A stretch of DNA of 7,785 nucleotides from Lysobacterales bacterium (GCA_029287515.1 JARFQZ010000277.1:1-7785), one strand, 5' to 3'; positions 1-6,555 are shown, counted from the first letter of the stretch. Numbers and translations: made by a program. Notes: generated by a model not told the origin, from the sequence alone.

Positions 1-735
1 GCCGTCAATAGGTATGTAAGCGCCGGTCATGTAGCCCGCCAGTGGTGAACACAGGAAGTTCACCAGTGCTCCGACTTCTTCCGGTTGTCCGAATCGTCGC
101 AGGGGAATCTGTTGTTCGACCTTTTCCCGATAATCCGCATAAGGCGCCATCAGGTCGGTATCGATATAGCCGGGTGACACGTAGTTCGCCGTGACGCCCT
201 TGCGCGCCAGTTCAATCGCCAGGGTGCGGATATAACTGAGCATGGCGCCCTTGGTAGCGGCGTAGATCGAATTTCCGGATACGCCCATGTTTGCGGTGAT
301 TGAGCCGATGGTAATGATTCGACCGGACCGGGTGCGCATCATCGGCCGTGCGGCAGCGCCTGCAAGCCGTGTCAGGGCCCAGAAATTCAAACGGAACAGA
401 TCCTCGCCCTTGTCCTGGTCCGCCAGCGCGGCAAGGGTATCGTAAGACCCGCCAGCGTTATAGACCAGCCCATAAAGCCCTTCGGCGGTGGCAATGGTAT
501 CGGCGAAACTCTCAACCTGGTCGCGTTCGCTCAGATCGACCTGGTGGCTTTCAATACGTTGGGATGGGTATTGGGCCTGCAGGCTCCCCTGAAGCTGTTC
601 CGCCTCTTCGGGAGAAGAGCGGTAGGAAAATGACACATCGTATCCATCCTCTGCCAAGGCGTTTACCACAGCCCGGCCAATACCTTTCGAGCCGCCTGCC
701 ACGAAAACGGTTTTTCCATTGGCTGTATCTGTCAC
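1..735 (-). CDS. FabG-like SDR, 3-oxoacyl-ACP reductase (3' end cut by window edge)
   Basis: This is a short-chain dehydrogenase/reductase that probably reduces 3-ketoacyl-ACP to 3-hydroxyacyl-ACP with NAD(P)H in the cytoplasm. The visible 245 residues form a Rossmann fold. The nucleotide-binding glycine motif GGSKGIG is at residues 14-20 and NAGG is at 93-96. The catalytic set Asn117, Ser145, Tyr158 and Lys162 is complete (YAATK). The PG...IDT loop is at 188-193 and the typical MTGAYIPIDG C-terminus is at the edge, so only a few residues are missing. The start is GTG at 735: an ATG five bases upstream is followed after one codon by a stop, and an AGAGG box lies 7 bases before the GTG. It is the fifth gene of the acp operon, 10 bases after the ketosynthase. 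The rhizobial acpXL locus has an alcohol-dehydrogenase-like gene here instead. The SDR family is clear; the exact substrate is inferred from the neighbours. Confidence 0.9.
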   Translation of the reverse strand, partial: MTDTANGKTVFVAGGSKGIGRAVVNALAEDGYDVSFSYRSSPEEAEQLQGSLQAQYPSQRIESHQVDLSERDQVESFADTIATAEGLYGLVYNAGGSYDTLAALADQDKGEDLFRLNFWALTRLAGAAARPMMRTRSGRIITIGSITANMGVSGNSIYAATKGAMLSYIRTLAIELARKGVTANYVSPGYIDTDLMAPYADYREKVEQQIPLRRFGQPEEVGALVNFLCSPLAGYMTGAYIPIDG

Positions 736-742
736 TTCATTG

Positions 743-747
743 CCTCT
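743..747 (-). promoter_or_regulatory. Ribosome binding site deciding a GTG start
   Basis: On the minus strand AGAGG overlaps the stop codon of the ketosynthase gene (TAG at 746-748) and sits 7 bases before the GTG at 735. The ATG at 738-740 is only 2 bases away and opens a two-codon frame, so the GTG is the likely start of the reductase. Confidence 0.6.
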
Positions 748-2029
748 AAGCAGGTTCGCCCGAGAATATCAGGCACACGTTCTGGCCGCCGAAACCGAAC
801 GAATTGGACATGACGCTGTTTACAGCATGTTCCCGTTTAACATTGGGCACAACATCCATCAGGATGTTCGGATCCTGTTCGTTGCAGTTAATGGTGGGCG
901 GAATAACGCCCGCCTCGATGGTCAACAGTGAAATGGCGGCCTCGATGGTGCCGGCTGCACTCAGCGTGTGGCCGATCATCGACTTGTTGGAACTGATCGG
1001 TGTGCTGTCCAGCGCGCTTCCCAGCGATTCAGACAGCGCCAGGAACTCCATCTTGTCGTTCTCAGGCGTGCTGGTGCCATGTGCATTGATGTAATCGATT
1101 TCTCCGGGCGCCATGCCGGCGTCCGCCAGTGAGCGATTAATGGTGTCGACAATGGCTGAGCCGTCCGGCTTAGAACGCGTGCGGTGGAATGTGTCGGCCC
1201 GTTCACCTATGCCCCGGACCACGCCCAGGATTTTTGCGCCGCGCGCCTTCGCCGAGTCGTAGGATTCAAGCACCAGCGTGGCCGAGCCTTCAGCCATCAC
1301 GAAGCCGTCCCGCGTCCTGGAAAAGGGCTTGGATGCGCCCTGAGGATCTTCGTTTTGCGTGGACAATGCTGACAACAGCGTGAACCGAACCACCATTTCT
1401 TCGCAGATCTCGGCGTCGGTGCCAATGCAAAGCGCGGCATCGGTATGGCCGCGACGAATGGCTTCCGCACCCAGCTGAATCGAGGTTGCGCCGGAGGCGC
1501 AAGCTGTTGTCAGTGAGACGGGCAGTCCGGTTGGACCAAACTCTTCCGCCAGGTGCTCGGCGACGCTGCCAAACTGGTACATCCTGTAGTATTCCGAGAA
1601 ATCCCCGGCAGTGACGTTTTTGATCAGCCGTTCGTAACCTTTGCTCTCTCCGCCGTTTTCACTGTTGTAGACAACCATCCGCTGGCCCCAGTTGGTTTCT
1701 GCAGGGAAAACGGCAACAAACATCGGGCCGGGAAAACTTCCCCTGGAGCCGATGCCGGCTTGTTCGATGGCTTCCACGGCGGATTTTTTGGCCAGTGAAA
1801 TGGAATGCTCGGGCGGAAAAAACAGGCCGTCACCTTTCCAGGGGATCGTGCCGGCGATTTGCGTGCGCAATCCTTCGGTTGGAAACCGGCTGATTTTCGA
1901 AATTCCCGATTTTCCGGCGATCAGTGCATTCCAGTTGTCTTCCTTGCCTTCTCCGAGTGAAGTCACAATTCCGATACCGGTGACCACGACGACAGGTCGT
2001 CCCATATGATCTTTTGTTGAATGACTCAT
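746..2029 (-). CDS. FabF-type beta-ketoacyl-ACP synthase (active KS of the AcpXL-type operon)
   Basis: A 427-residue thiolase-fold ketosynthase, a typical FabF length, predicted to condense malonyl-ACP with an acyl primer by decarboxylative Claisen condensation. The N-terminal strand VVVVTGIGIVTSLG is at 13-25. The nucleophile is Cys177 in TTACASG, with His317 in NAHGTSTP, Lys349 in SSNKSMIGH and His354, so the Cys-His-His triad is complete. The C-terminal gatekeeper loop FGFGGQN is at 411-417. The ATG at 2029 is preceded by AGGA about 8 bases upstream. A second Met at residue 9 is a less likely start. It begins 3 bases after the stop of a homologous but catalytically dead ketosynthase, and both carry a SLGEG stretch near the N-terminus, which suggests duplication and a heterodimer. 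By position and order it corresponds to rhizobial FabF1XL, so very-long-chain acyl elongation is the inferred role. Confidence 0.93.
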   Translation of the reverse strand: MSHSTKDHMGRPVVVVTGIGIVTSLGEGKEDNWNALIAGKSGISKISRFPTEGLRTQIAGTIPWKGDGLFFPPEHSISLAKKSAVEAIEQAGIGSRGSFPGPMFVAVFPAETNWGQRMVVYNSENGGESKGYERLIKNVTAGDFSEYYRMYQFGSVAEHLAEEFGPTGLPVSLTTACASGATSIQLGAEAIRRGHTDAALCIGTDAEICEEMVVRFTLLSALSTQNEDPQGASKPFSRTRDGFVMAEGSATLVLESYDSAKARGAKILGVVRGIGERADTFHRTRSKPDGSAIVDTINRSLADAGMAPGEIDYINAHGTSTPENDKMEFLALSESLGSALDSTPISSNKSMIGHTLSAAGTIEAAISLLTIEAGVIPPTINCNEQDPNILMDVVPNVKREHAVNSVMSNSFGFGGQNVCLIFSGEPA

Positions 2030-2032
2030 GGT

Positions 2033-3277
2033 TTAATCCTGGCCCCGCAAGGGCGTATCGGGTTTGTCTACCAGCGCCAGGCTTTCACCTCGCCAATGCC
2101 CCCAGTTACTGATGAGGACCTGTTCAGGCTCTCCGGTGAACTCTTGCTCCACGCCGGAATCATCGAACGGATCAAAGAACGCGCCCCTGGAGATCGCCAG
2201 CGAAGCCAGAATGACATTGACCGGAAACTGGGTCTCCAGTGTGTTCCCCAAAACCGTTGTCACGCCGCGGATTGCCGGTTCGACGCCCTTTTCGGAGAGG
2301 TTTTTGAGAAATTCGAGTTCCTCATTGAGTTGCGGCTGTACACCGCAACAGCCCGTCAGCACCGGAAGAGGTCCAGCGGGAATCCGGTCTGCGATTGTCT
2401 CCAGCAAGCCGGCAGCCATGTCTTTTGCCGCATCCCCCTTGCGACTGCTACGCCCGGCGGCGATTGAATCTATCCGGGCGTAGGGCCGCGCGCCGCGTGC
2501 TTCAGCGTGTTCTTTCGATTCAAGTATCAGGAATGCACCGGCGCTGCCCATGACCATTCCGCCATCGCTGTCTTTTCGCTCCCATACCGGACCCGGTTTG
2601 CCCGGCCAAAGGGTATGGCCGAACTCCCACAACATCGTCATGTCTGCGCGCTCGGCAATGTAGGCGCCACCGACCAGGAACAGTTCTCCCTGCCCGTGCT
2701 GAATCTGGCTGACCGCGGTTTCGACGGCGGAAACACCCGCCATTTCCTCGCCCATGAACGTGCGCGAAGAGTCGGTAACCCCATGGACGATGGAAATGTT
2801 TCCAGCCATCAGGTTGGACAGTTGCGCCAGGAACAGGGTGGGGCGCAACTCGGTCATCAGGGTGTTGTTGAGGTACGTTCCCGGGTCATCGACATCACCC
2901 GCCGCCAGCGTCTCCATGATCTGCGAATCGACATCCAGGTCGCGCTCGCCGCCACCCGCGGCGACAATCATGTTGGTTTGCGCCAGCAAATCCGGATTAT
3001 GGGAGATACCGGCGTCATCCAGCGCCAGGCCTGCCGCATAGGTGCCGAGGTGCTGCCACTGCCCCATCTGGCGCTGGTCGCTGCGCTTGGGGATCTGTGT
3101 CGAAATGTCGAAATCGACAACAGGGTGAACCGGGAAGGGCGCCTGGCTCTCGGTGTCCACTGATGGTGACGGCGTTTTGCCCGGGGCGAGTTGCTCCCAA
3201 TGCGCGTCAAGGCCTTCTCCCAGTGAACTGACCAGCCCAATTCCGGTTACCCATACTTCTGAATGTTCAGTACTCAA
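2033..3277 (-). CDS. Ketosynthase-like protein lacking the catalytic triad (chain-length-factor-like, FabF2XL position)
   Basis: A 414-residue thiolase-fold protein related to the adjacent FabF-type enzyme; its N-terminus VWVTGIGLVSSLGEG lines up directly. By hand alignment anchored on the LVGGA strand (201-205), the nucleophile position is Glu178 in GEEMAG where active enzymes have TACASG. The HGTSTP histidine is replaced by Cys311 (TGCCGVQP), the second histidine by Asn345 (LGNTLET), and the GFGG loop is changed to WGHWRG near 392-397. It therefore probably cannot condense. In type II polyketide and aryl polyene systems such proteins (KS-beta, chain length factor) pair with the active KS and shape product length, and I infer the same here. 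The start is TTG at 3277: there is no ATG or GTG between it and the in-frame stop at 3302, and the first internal ATG is at codon 71. It lies 4 bases after the dehydratase stop. Confidence 0.88.
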   Translation of the reverse strand: MSTEHSEVWVTGIGLVSSLGEGLDAHWEQLAPGKTPSPSVDTESQAPFPVHPVVDFDISTQIPKRSDQRQMGQWQHLGTYAAGLALDDAGISHNPDLLAQTNMIVAAGGGERDLDVDSQIMETLAAGDVDDPGTYLNNTLMTELRPTLFLAQLSNLMAGNISIVHGVTDSSRTFMGEEMAGVSAVETAVSQIQHGQGELFLVGGAYIAERADMTMLWEFGHTLWPGKPGPVWERKDSDGGMVMGSAGAFLILESKEHAEARGARPYARIDSIAAGRSSRKGDAAKDMAAGLLETIADRIPAGPLPVLTGCCGVQPQLNEELEFLKNLSEKGVEPAIRGVTTVLGNTLETQFPVNVILASLAISRGAFFDPFDDSGVEQEFTGEPEQVLISNWGHWRGESLALVDKPDTPLRGQD

Positions 3278-3281
3278 GCGC

Positions 3282-3743
3282 TCACTCTGCCGTTGAACGG
3301 CTTATCTGGCTGAATCGGTCAAGCATGTTGCCTTTCAGCGTTTCATTGGGGAATGGCATGATCCGGAACATGATCTGGCTGTCGCAGATTTTTTTGCCGT
3401 CGGCTGAAATCTGCGCCCGGGTTTTAGCGAAACCGGAGCCGTCATGTTCAAGTTTTGCTTTGACCATCAGCACTGCGCCCGGTTCAACGAAGGTCCGCAT
3501 CTTCGCGCCTGTGACATTGGCCAGGAAAGGCATTTTTTTAAATTCCATGCGGGACAACAGCATGAAACCCGATGCCTGGGCCATGGTTTCGATCAACAAA
3601 ACGCCGGGGACCAGGGGTGACCCGGGAAAGTGCCCCTCGAATACCGGGCTTTCCATCGGGACGTCCGCCCGGGCGAGAATGGTGCCATTCTCCGGATCGA
3701 GCTCCTCGACATGGTCGATCATCTGGAAGTATTCAAGGAGCAT
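3282..3743 (-). CDS. FabZ-like 3-hydroxyacyl-ACP dehydratase (hot-dog fold)
   Basis: A 153-residue single hot-dog-fold dehydratase, predicted to remove water from 3-hydroxyacyl-ACP to give trans-2-enoyl-ACP. The signature GHFPGSPLVPGVLLIETMAQ covers 37-56; His38 and Glu52 are the expected catalytic pair, 14 residues apart as in FabZ. There is no signal peptide. The length is close to usual FabZ proteins. The ATG at 3743 follows AGGGGG with a 4-base spacer, and the ribosome site lies in the 12-base gap after the acyl carrier protein gene; Met8 would be an alternative start with no comparable site. The gene sits second in the operon, the position of fabZXL in rhizobia. A FabZ-like thioesterase-type hot-dog protein is less likely, given the intact FabZ motif. 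Confidence 0.92.
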   Translation of the reverse strand: MLLEYFQMIDHVEELDPENGTILARADVPMESPVFEGHFPGSPLVPGVLLIETMAQASGFMLLSRMEFKKMPFLANVTGAKMRTFVEPGAVLMVKAKLEHDGSGFAKTRAQISADGKKICDSQIMFRIMPFPNETLKGNMLDRFSQISRSTAE

Positions 3744-3755
3744 GTTTCCCCCTGT

Positions 3756-4037
3756 TTACGCGTCTTTTGCGGCGATCACTTCGTCAATACGTTCGCAGAG
3801 CTTGCTCAACACGAAATATTCATCGACCAGGGCATTGTTTTCGTTCAGCTCTTCCGTCCATTGTTCAAGCGGAATTTTTATGCCGAAATGCTTGTCGATG
3901 GCAAAAGCAATATCCAGGAAATCAAGGCTGTCGATGCCCAGATCGGTGAAGGCGTTTTTTTCGGGGGTAATTTCTTCCAGCGGGATATCACTGGTCTCAG
4001 AGATGATCTCCGCTACAGCCTCAAAAGTCGTCGTCAT
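3756..4037 (-). CDS. acpXL: AcpXL-like acyl carrier protein for very-long-chain acyl groups
   Basis: A 93-residue acidic acyl carrier protein. Ser37 in DLGIDSLDFLD (32-42) is the predicted 4'-phosphopantetheine attachment site. It is longer than housekeeping AcpP (about 78 residues). From recall of the Rhizobium AcpXL sequence, it matches closely in the DSLDFLDIAFAIDKHFGIKI segment, in the PLEQWTEE segment just after it, and in the EYFVL...LC.RIDE C-terminus. AcpXL carries the 27-hydroxyoctacosanoyl chain that is transferred to lipid A. The gene is first in the operon. The ATG at 4037 follows AAGG with an 8-base spacer. A TATACT box lies just upstream. AcpXL family membership rests on recalled similarity and identical gene order; the actual acyl chain in this organism is inferred. 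Confidence 0.88.
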   Translation of the reverse strand: MTTTFEAVAEIISETSDIPLEEITPEKNAFTDLGIDSLDFLDIAFAIDKHFGIKIPLEQWTEELNENNALVDEYFVLSKLCERIDEVIAAKDA

Positions 4038-4059
4038 AATTACTACCTTTTTGTTAATG

Positions 4060-4065
4060 AGTATA
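4060..4065 (-). promoter_or_regulatory. Possible -10 box for the acyl carrier protein operon
   Basis: On the minus strand TATACT matches five of six bases of the sigma-70 -10 consensus and ends 22 bases before the acp start codon. No good -35 hexamer is found 16-18 bases upstream, so the promoter may be activator-dependent, or the match may be chance. Confidence 0.3.
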
Positions 4066-4115
4066 ACCTTACAATGATATCGTGGCGGCTGCGTCTAATT
4101 CAATGAACGAGAGTC

Positions 4116-4240
4116 GATAAGCTACAGGGTCCGGGTCAGGAATCTACTGAATGAATTTTCGCGATAAGCGCCAAAAGGACCACAATTATCTTCAATAACC
4201 ACGGCGAATGACTAAAAAGCCAGACTTGAAAATGATAAGC
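4116..4240 (+). repeat. Three direct copies of GATAAGC
   Basis: GATAAGC occurs at 4116-4122, 4163-4169 and 4234-4240, all in the same orientation; the first two share a preceding C. A given heptamer is expected about 0.015 times per strand in 250 bases, so three copies stand out, although the motif was picked after looking. The copies could be binding sites for a shared regulator of the divergent units. Confidence 0.35.
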
Positions 4241-4289
4241 TGGTCGCCGGCATAAACTACAAGAAATCTGCATTTTCCAAACTCTGCGC

Positions 4290-5540
4290 ATGAACTCAGA
4301 TCAGCGAATCGTAATCACCGGAATGGGCGCCCTTTCACCGCTTGGGCATTCCTGCAAGGAGACTTTTGACGCCCTGGTCGAAGGCCAGTCCGGTATTTCA
4401 CGGGTCAGCCTGTTCGATCCCTCGAAGCTGGCCTGCCAGGTGGCGGGAGAAGTGAAGGATTTCGACCCTGGCCGGTACATGGACCGGAAAATGGCGCGGC
4501 GGATCGGCCGCTATGCCCAGCTGTCCATTGCCGCCACCCAGGAGGCAATGGCCCAGTCCGGCCTGGACCTGGAAAAAGAAGATCCCAGCCGGATTTCATG
4601 TATGGTTTCTTCCGCAATTGGCGACTTCCCGATGGTCGAGCAACAGATGGATTCGTTTTTCAAGGGCAGCCGCCGTGCGATCAGCCCATTCACGGTTCCG
4701 CGGGTAAGCACCAGCATGGCGGCGGGAAATATCGCCCTGGAATACGGCCTGACAGGTGTTTCATACGGGGTTTCATCGGCTTGCGCCACGGGCAGTCATT
4801 CCCTGGCGACCGCCATGATGATCCTGAAGCTGGGGCTGGCTGATGTAGTGCTGGCGGGCGGCTCGGAATCTGCCGTCTGCGAGACCTTTTTACAGTCGTA
4901 TATTGCCATGAGAGCTTTGTCGACCCGCAACGATGAGCCGGAGCGGGCAAGCCGCCCGTTCGACCGCGACCGTGACGGCTTTGTCATCGCCGAAGGCTGT
5001 GGCGTGATGGTGCTGGAAACCCTTGAAAAAGCCAGGGGGCGTGGCGCGCCGATCCTCGCGGAGCTGGTCGGCGCCGGCATGACCTGCGATGCATTCCATA
5101 TCACTTCTGCTCATCCGGACGGCACCGGCGCCGCACAGGCCATGACAGCGGCATTGAATTCGGCCGGCCTGAACCCGGAGGATGTCGATTACATCAACGC
5201 CCACGGCACCTCGACGCCGGTCAATGATCCGATCGAATCCAATGCGATCAAGGCGGTCCTGGGAGAGCATGCGTACGGCACACCCGTCAGTTCAACCAAG
5301 TCTATGACGGGCCATGCGATAGGAGCAGCCGGTGCGCTCGAAGCCATGATTTGCGTAAAAGCCATGGAAGAGGGCATCATCCCGCCAACGATCAATCTCG
5401 ACAATCCCGATCCGGAATGTGACCTCGATTACGTACCCCACCGGGCCAGATCCGCAGACCTGGATGTGGTCATGTCCAACTCGTTTGCGTTCGGCGGGCA
5501 GAATTGCGTCCTCATTTTCAGGAAATACGACGGAACATGA
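4290..5540 (+). CDS. fabF: FabF-type beta-ketoacyl-ACP synthase II
   Basis: A 416-residue condensing enzyme with the full FabF signature, expected to elongate acyl-ACP with malonyl-ACP in the cytoplasm. The N-terminal strand IVITGMGALSPLG is at 7-19. The nucleophile is Cys165 in SSACATG, followed by His305 in NAHGTSTP, Lys337 in SSTKSMTGH and His341; the gatekeeper loop FAFGGQN is at 399-405. The ATG at 4290 has no recognisable Shine-Dalgarno sequence, yet no other ATG, GTG or TTG start lies between it and the in-frame stop at 4236, so I keep it. It is divergent from the acp operon and its stop overlaps the hemH start by ATGA. It is a second active ketosynthase in the window, and may serve the same long-chain module (for example an early or late elongation step) or act as a general FabF. 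The gene symbol is by family, not by proven role. Confidence 0.93.
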   Translation: MNSDQRIVITGMGALSPLGHSCKETFDALVEGQSGISRVSLFDPSKLACQVAGEVKDFDPGRYMDRKMARRIGRYAQLSIAATQEAMAQSGLDLEKEDPSRISCMVSSAIGDFPMVEQQMDSFFKGSRRAISPFTVPRVSTSMAAGNIALEYGLTGVSYGVSSACATGSHSLATAMMILKLGLADVVLAGGSESAVCETFLQSYIAMRALSTRNDEPERASRPFDRDRDGFVIAEGCGVMVLETLEKARGRGAPILAELVGAGMTCDAFHITSAHPDGTGAAQAMTAALNSAGLNPEDVDYINAHGTSTPVNDPIESNAIKAVLGEHAYGTPVSSTKSMTGHAIGAAGALEAMICVKAMEEGIIPPTINLDNPDPECDLDYVPHRARSADLDVVMSNSFAFGGQNCVLIFRKYDGT

Positions 5541-6541
5541 AAACCACCGTACTGCTCGTAAACCTTGGCACACCGGACAGTCCGTCGGTGGCGGACGTCC
5601 GCAGCTATCTGCGCCAGTTCCTTAATGACCCAAGGGTAGTGGATTTGCCGTGGCTGGTCAGGAAGATTCTGGTCAACCTGATCATCGTGCCTTTTCGTGC
5701 GCCCAAGAGCGCAGAGATTTACCAGAAGCTCTGGACCGAGCAAGGCTCGCCGATCATTCTGCATGGCGAGAGGGTTCATGAGCTGCTGCAGGAGCGGCTG
5801 GGATCAGACTTCACCGTGGAACTGGCCATGCGGTACAAGAATCCATCGCTGCCCGATGTGCTCGAGCGGGTACGCCAGTCCAATCCGGACCGGATCATCG
5901 TCTTGCCGCTTTTTCCCCAATATGCTTCCGCCAGTACGGGTTCCGCCTTGCAGGAAGTGATGGACATCATTCGCAACTGGTGGGTGATCCCCAACGTGGA
6001 TTTCATCAGCCAGTACTGGGAACATCCCGGCTTCATCAAGGCGCTGATTGAAAGAGGAAAACAGTACGACTGGCGTGACTACGACCACGTGTTGTTTTCC
6101 TACCATGGCCTGCCGGAACGTCAGGTCGACAAGGTGTACGACAAGGGCATGTGCCGCGATCGCGACTGCGAGCACGAGATAACCGAAGAAAACAAGTATT
6201 GTTACAAGGCGACCTGCTACGCCACCACCCGGTTATTGGCCGGGGGTCTTGGCATCCCGGAGGAAAACTACACGGTCTGTTTCCAGTCCAGGCTGGACAA
6301 GCGCTGGCTGGAACCGTTTGCAGACAAGATGGTGATCGAACAGGCCAAAAAGGGCGCCAAAAAACTGCTGGTGTTTTCTCCTTCTTTCGTGGCCGATTGC
6401 CTGGAAACCACCATCGAGATCGCCGATGAATACCAGGAACTCTTTGAAGAACACGGTGGAGAGAAGGTTCAGCTGGTGGAAAGCCTGAACGATCACCCCG
6501 CCTGGATCGATGCGCTCGAAGATCTGGTCAGGCACAAGTGA
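5537..6541 (+). CDS. hemH: Ferrochelatase HemH with internal four-cysteine segment
   Basis: A 334-residue ferrochelatase that inserts Fe2+ into protoporphyrin IX to form protoheme, the last step of the protoporphyrin branch. Motifs seen: LLVNLGTPDSP (6-16), the LPLFPQYASASTGS segment (123-136), the catalytic histidine His190 in FSYHGLPER, and Glu290 in SFVADCLETTIEI, the acidic partner. Between them is a cysteine-rich segment: Cys206, Cys211, Cys222 and Cys227 (C-x4-C-x10-C-x4-C). A class of bacterial ferrochelatases binds a [2Fe-2S] cluster through an internal four-cysteine segment, and this enzyme fits that description. The ATG at 5537 shares bases with the stop of the upstream fabF (ATGA), which implies translational coupling. 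A TTG at 5504 would add 11 residues not found in the family. No clear terminator follows the gene. Confidence 0.96.
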   Translation: MKTTVLLVNLGTPDSPSVADVRSYLRQFLNDPRVVDLPWLVRKILVNLIIVPFRAPKSAEIYQKLWTEQGSPIILHGERVHELLQERLGSDFTVELAMRYKNPSLPDVLERVRQSNPDRIIVLPLFPQYASASTGSALQEVMDIIRNWWVIPNVDFISQYWEHPGFIKALIERGKQYDWRDYDHVLFSYHGLPERQVDKVYDKGMCRDRDCEHEITEENKYCYKATCYATTRLLAGGLGIPEENYTVCFQSRLDKRWLEPFADKMVIEQAKKGAKKLLVFSPSFVADCLETTIEIADEYQELFEEHGGEKVQLVESLNDHPAWIDALEDLVRHK

Positions 6542-6555
6542 CAAAAGCTCCTGGA

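Larger units (their letters stand above)
4038..4289. promoter_or_regulatory. Divergent intergenic region between the acp operon and fabF-hemH
   Basis: This 252-base region holds no convincing gene on either strand and is more AT-rich than its surroundings. It must carry the promoters for both divergent units. For the plus strand, TTGAAA at 4226-4231 and CATAAA at 4251-4256 are a possible -35/-10 pair, but the 19-base spacing is poor. Three copies of GATAAGC lie in the region (listed separately). No clear terminator or riboswitch fold was seen. Confidence 0.55.

Noticed and set aside
2507..3163. A 218-codon plus-strand open frame inside the inactive ketosynthase gene
   Set aside because: It is antisense to a full-length KS-fold protein that aligns end to end with its neighbour, and it shows no domain of its own.
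2033..3277. Inactive ketosynthase as a pseudogene
   Set aside because: The frame is open over 414 codons, the spacing is operon-like, and the changes sit at the active-site positions while the fold motifs are kept, so selection for a non-catalytic role is more likely than decay.
1..4037. Aryl polyene, xanthomonadin or dialkylresorcinol pigment cluster
   Set aside because: A KS pair, dehydratase, ACP and ketoreductase also occur there, but the carrier protein matches AcpXL, the gene order matches the rhizobial locus, and no ammonia lyase, AMP ligase or glycosyltransferase is visible. It is not fully excluded, since the downstream side is outside the window.
3325..4077. A 250-codon plus-strand open frame opposite the dehydratase and acyl carrier protein genes
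   Set aside because: It lies fully antisense to two genes with clear family motifs; its translation is serine-rich and low-complexity, with no recognisable domain. It is a shadow of the GC-rich coding strand.
5504..5536. Upstream TTG start for hemH adding 11 residues
   Set aside because: The extra residues lie inside the fabF C-terminal coding region and do not resemble ferrochelatase N-termini; the ATG at 5537 gives the expected start of the family.
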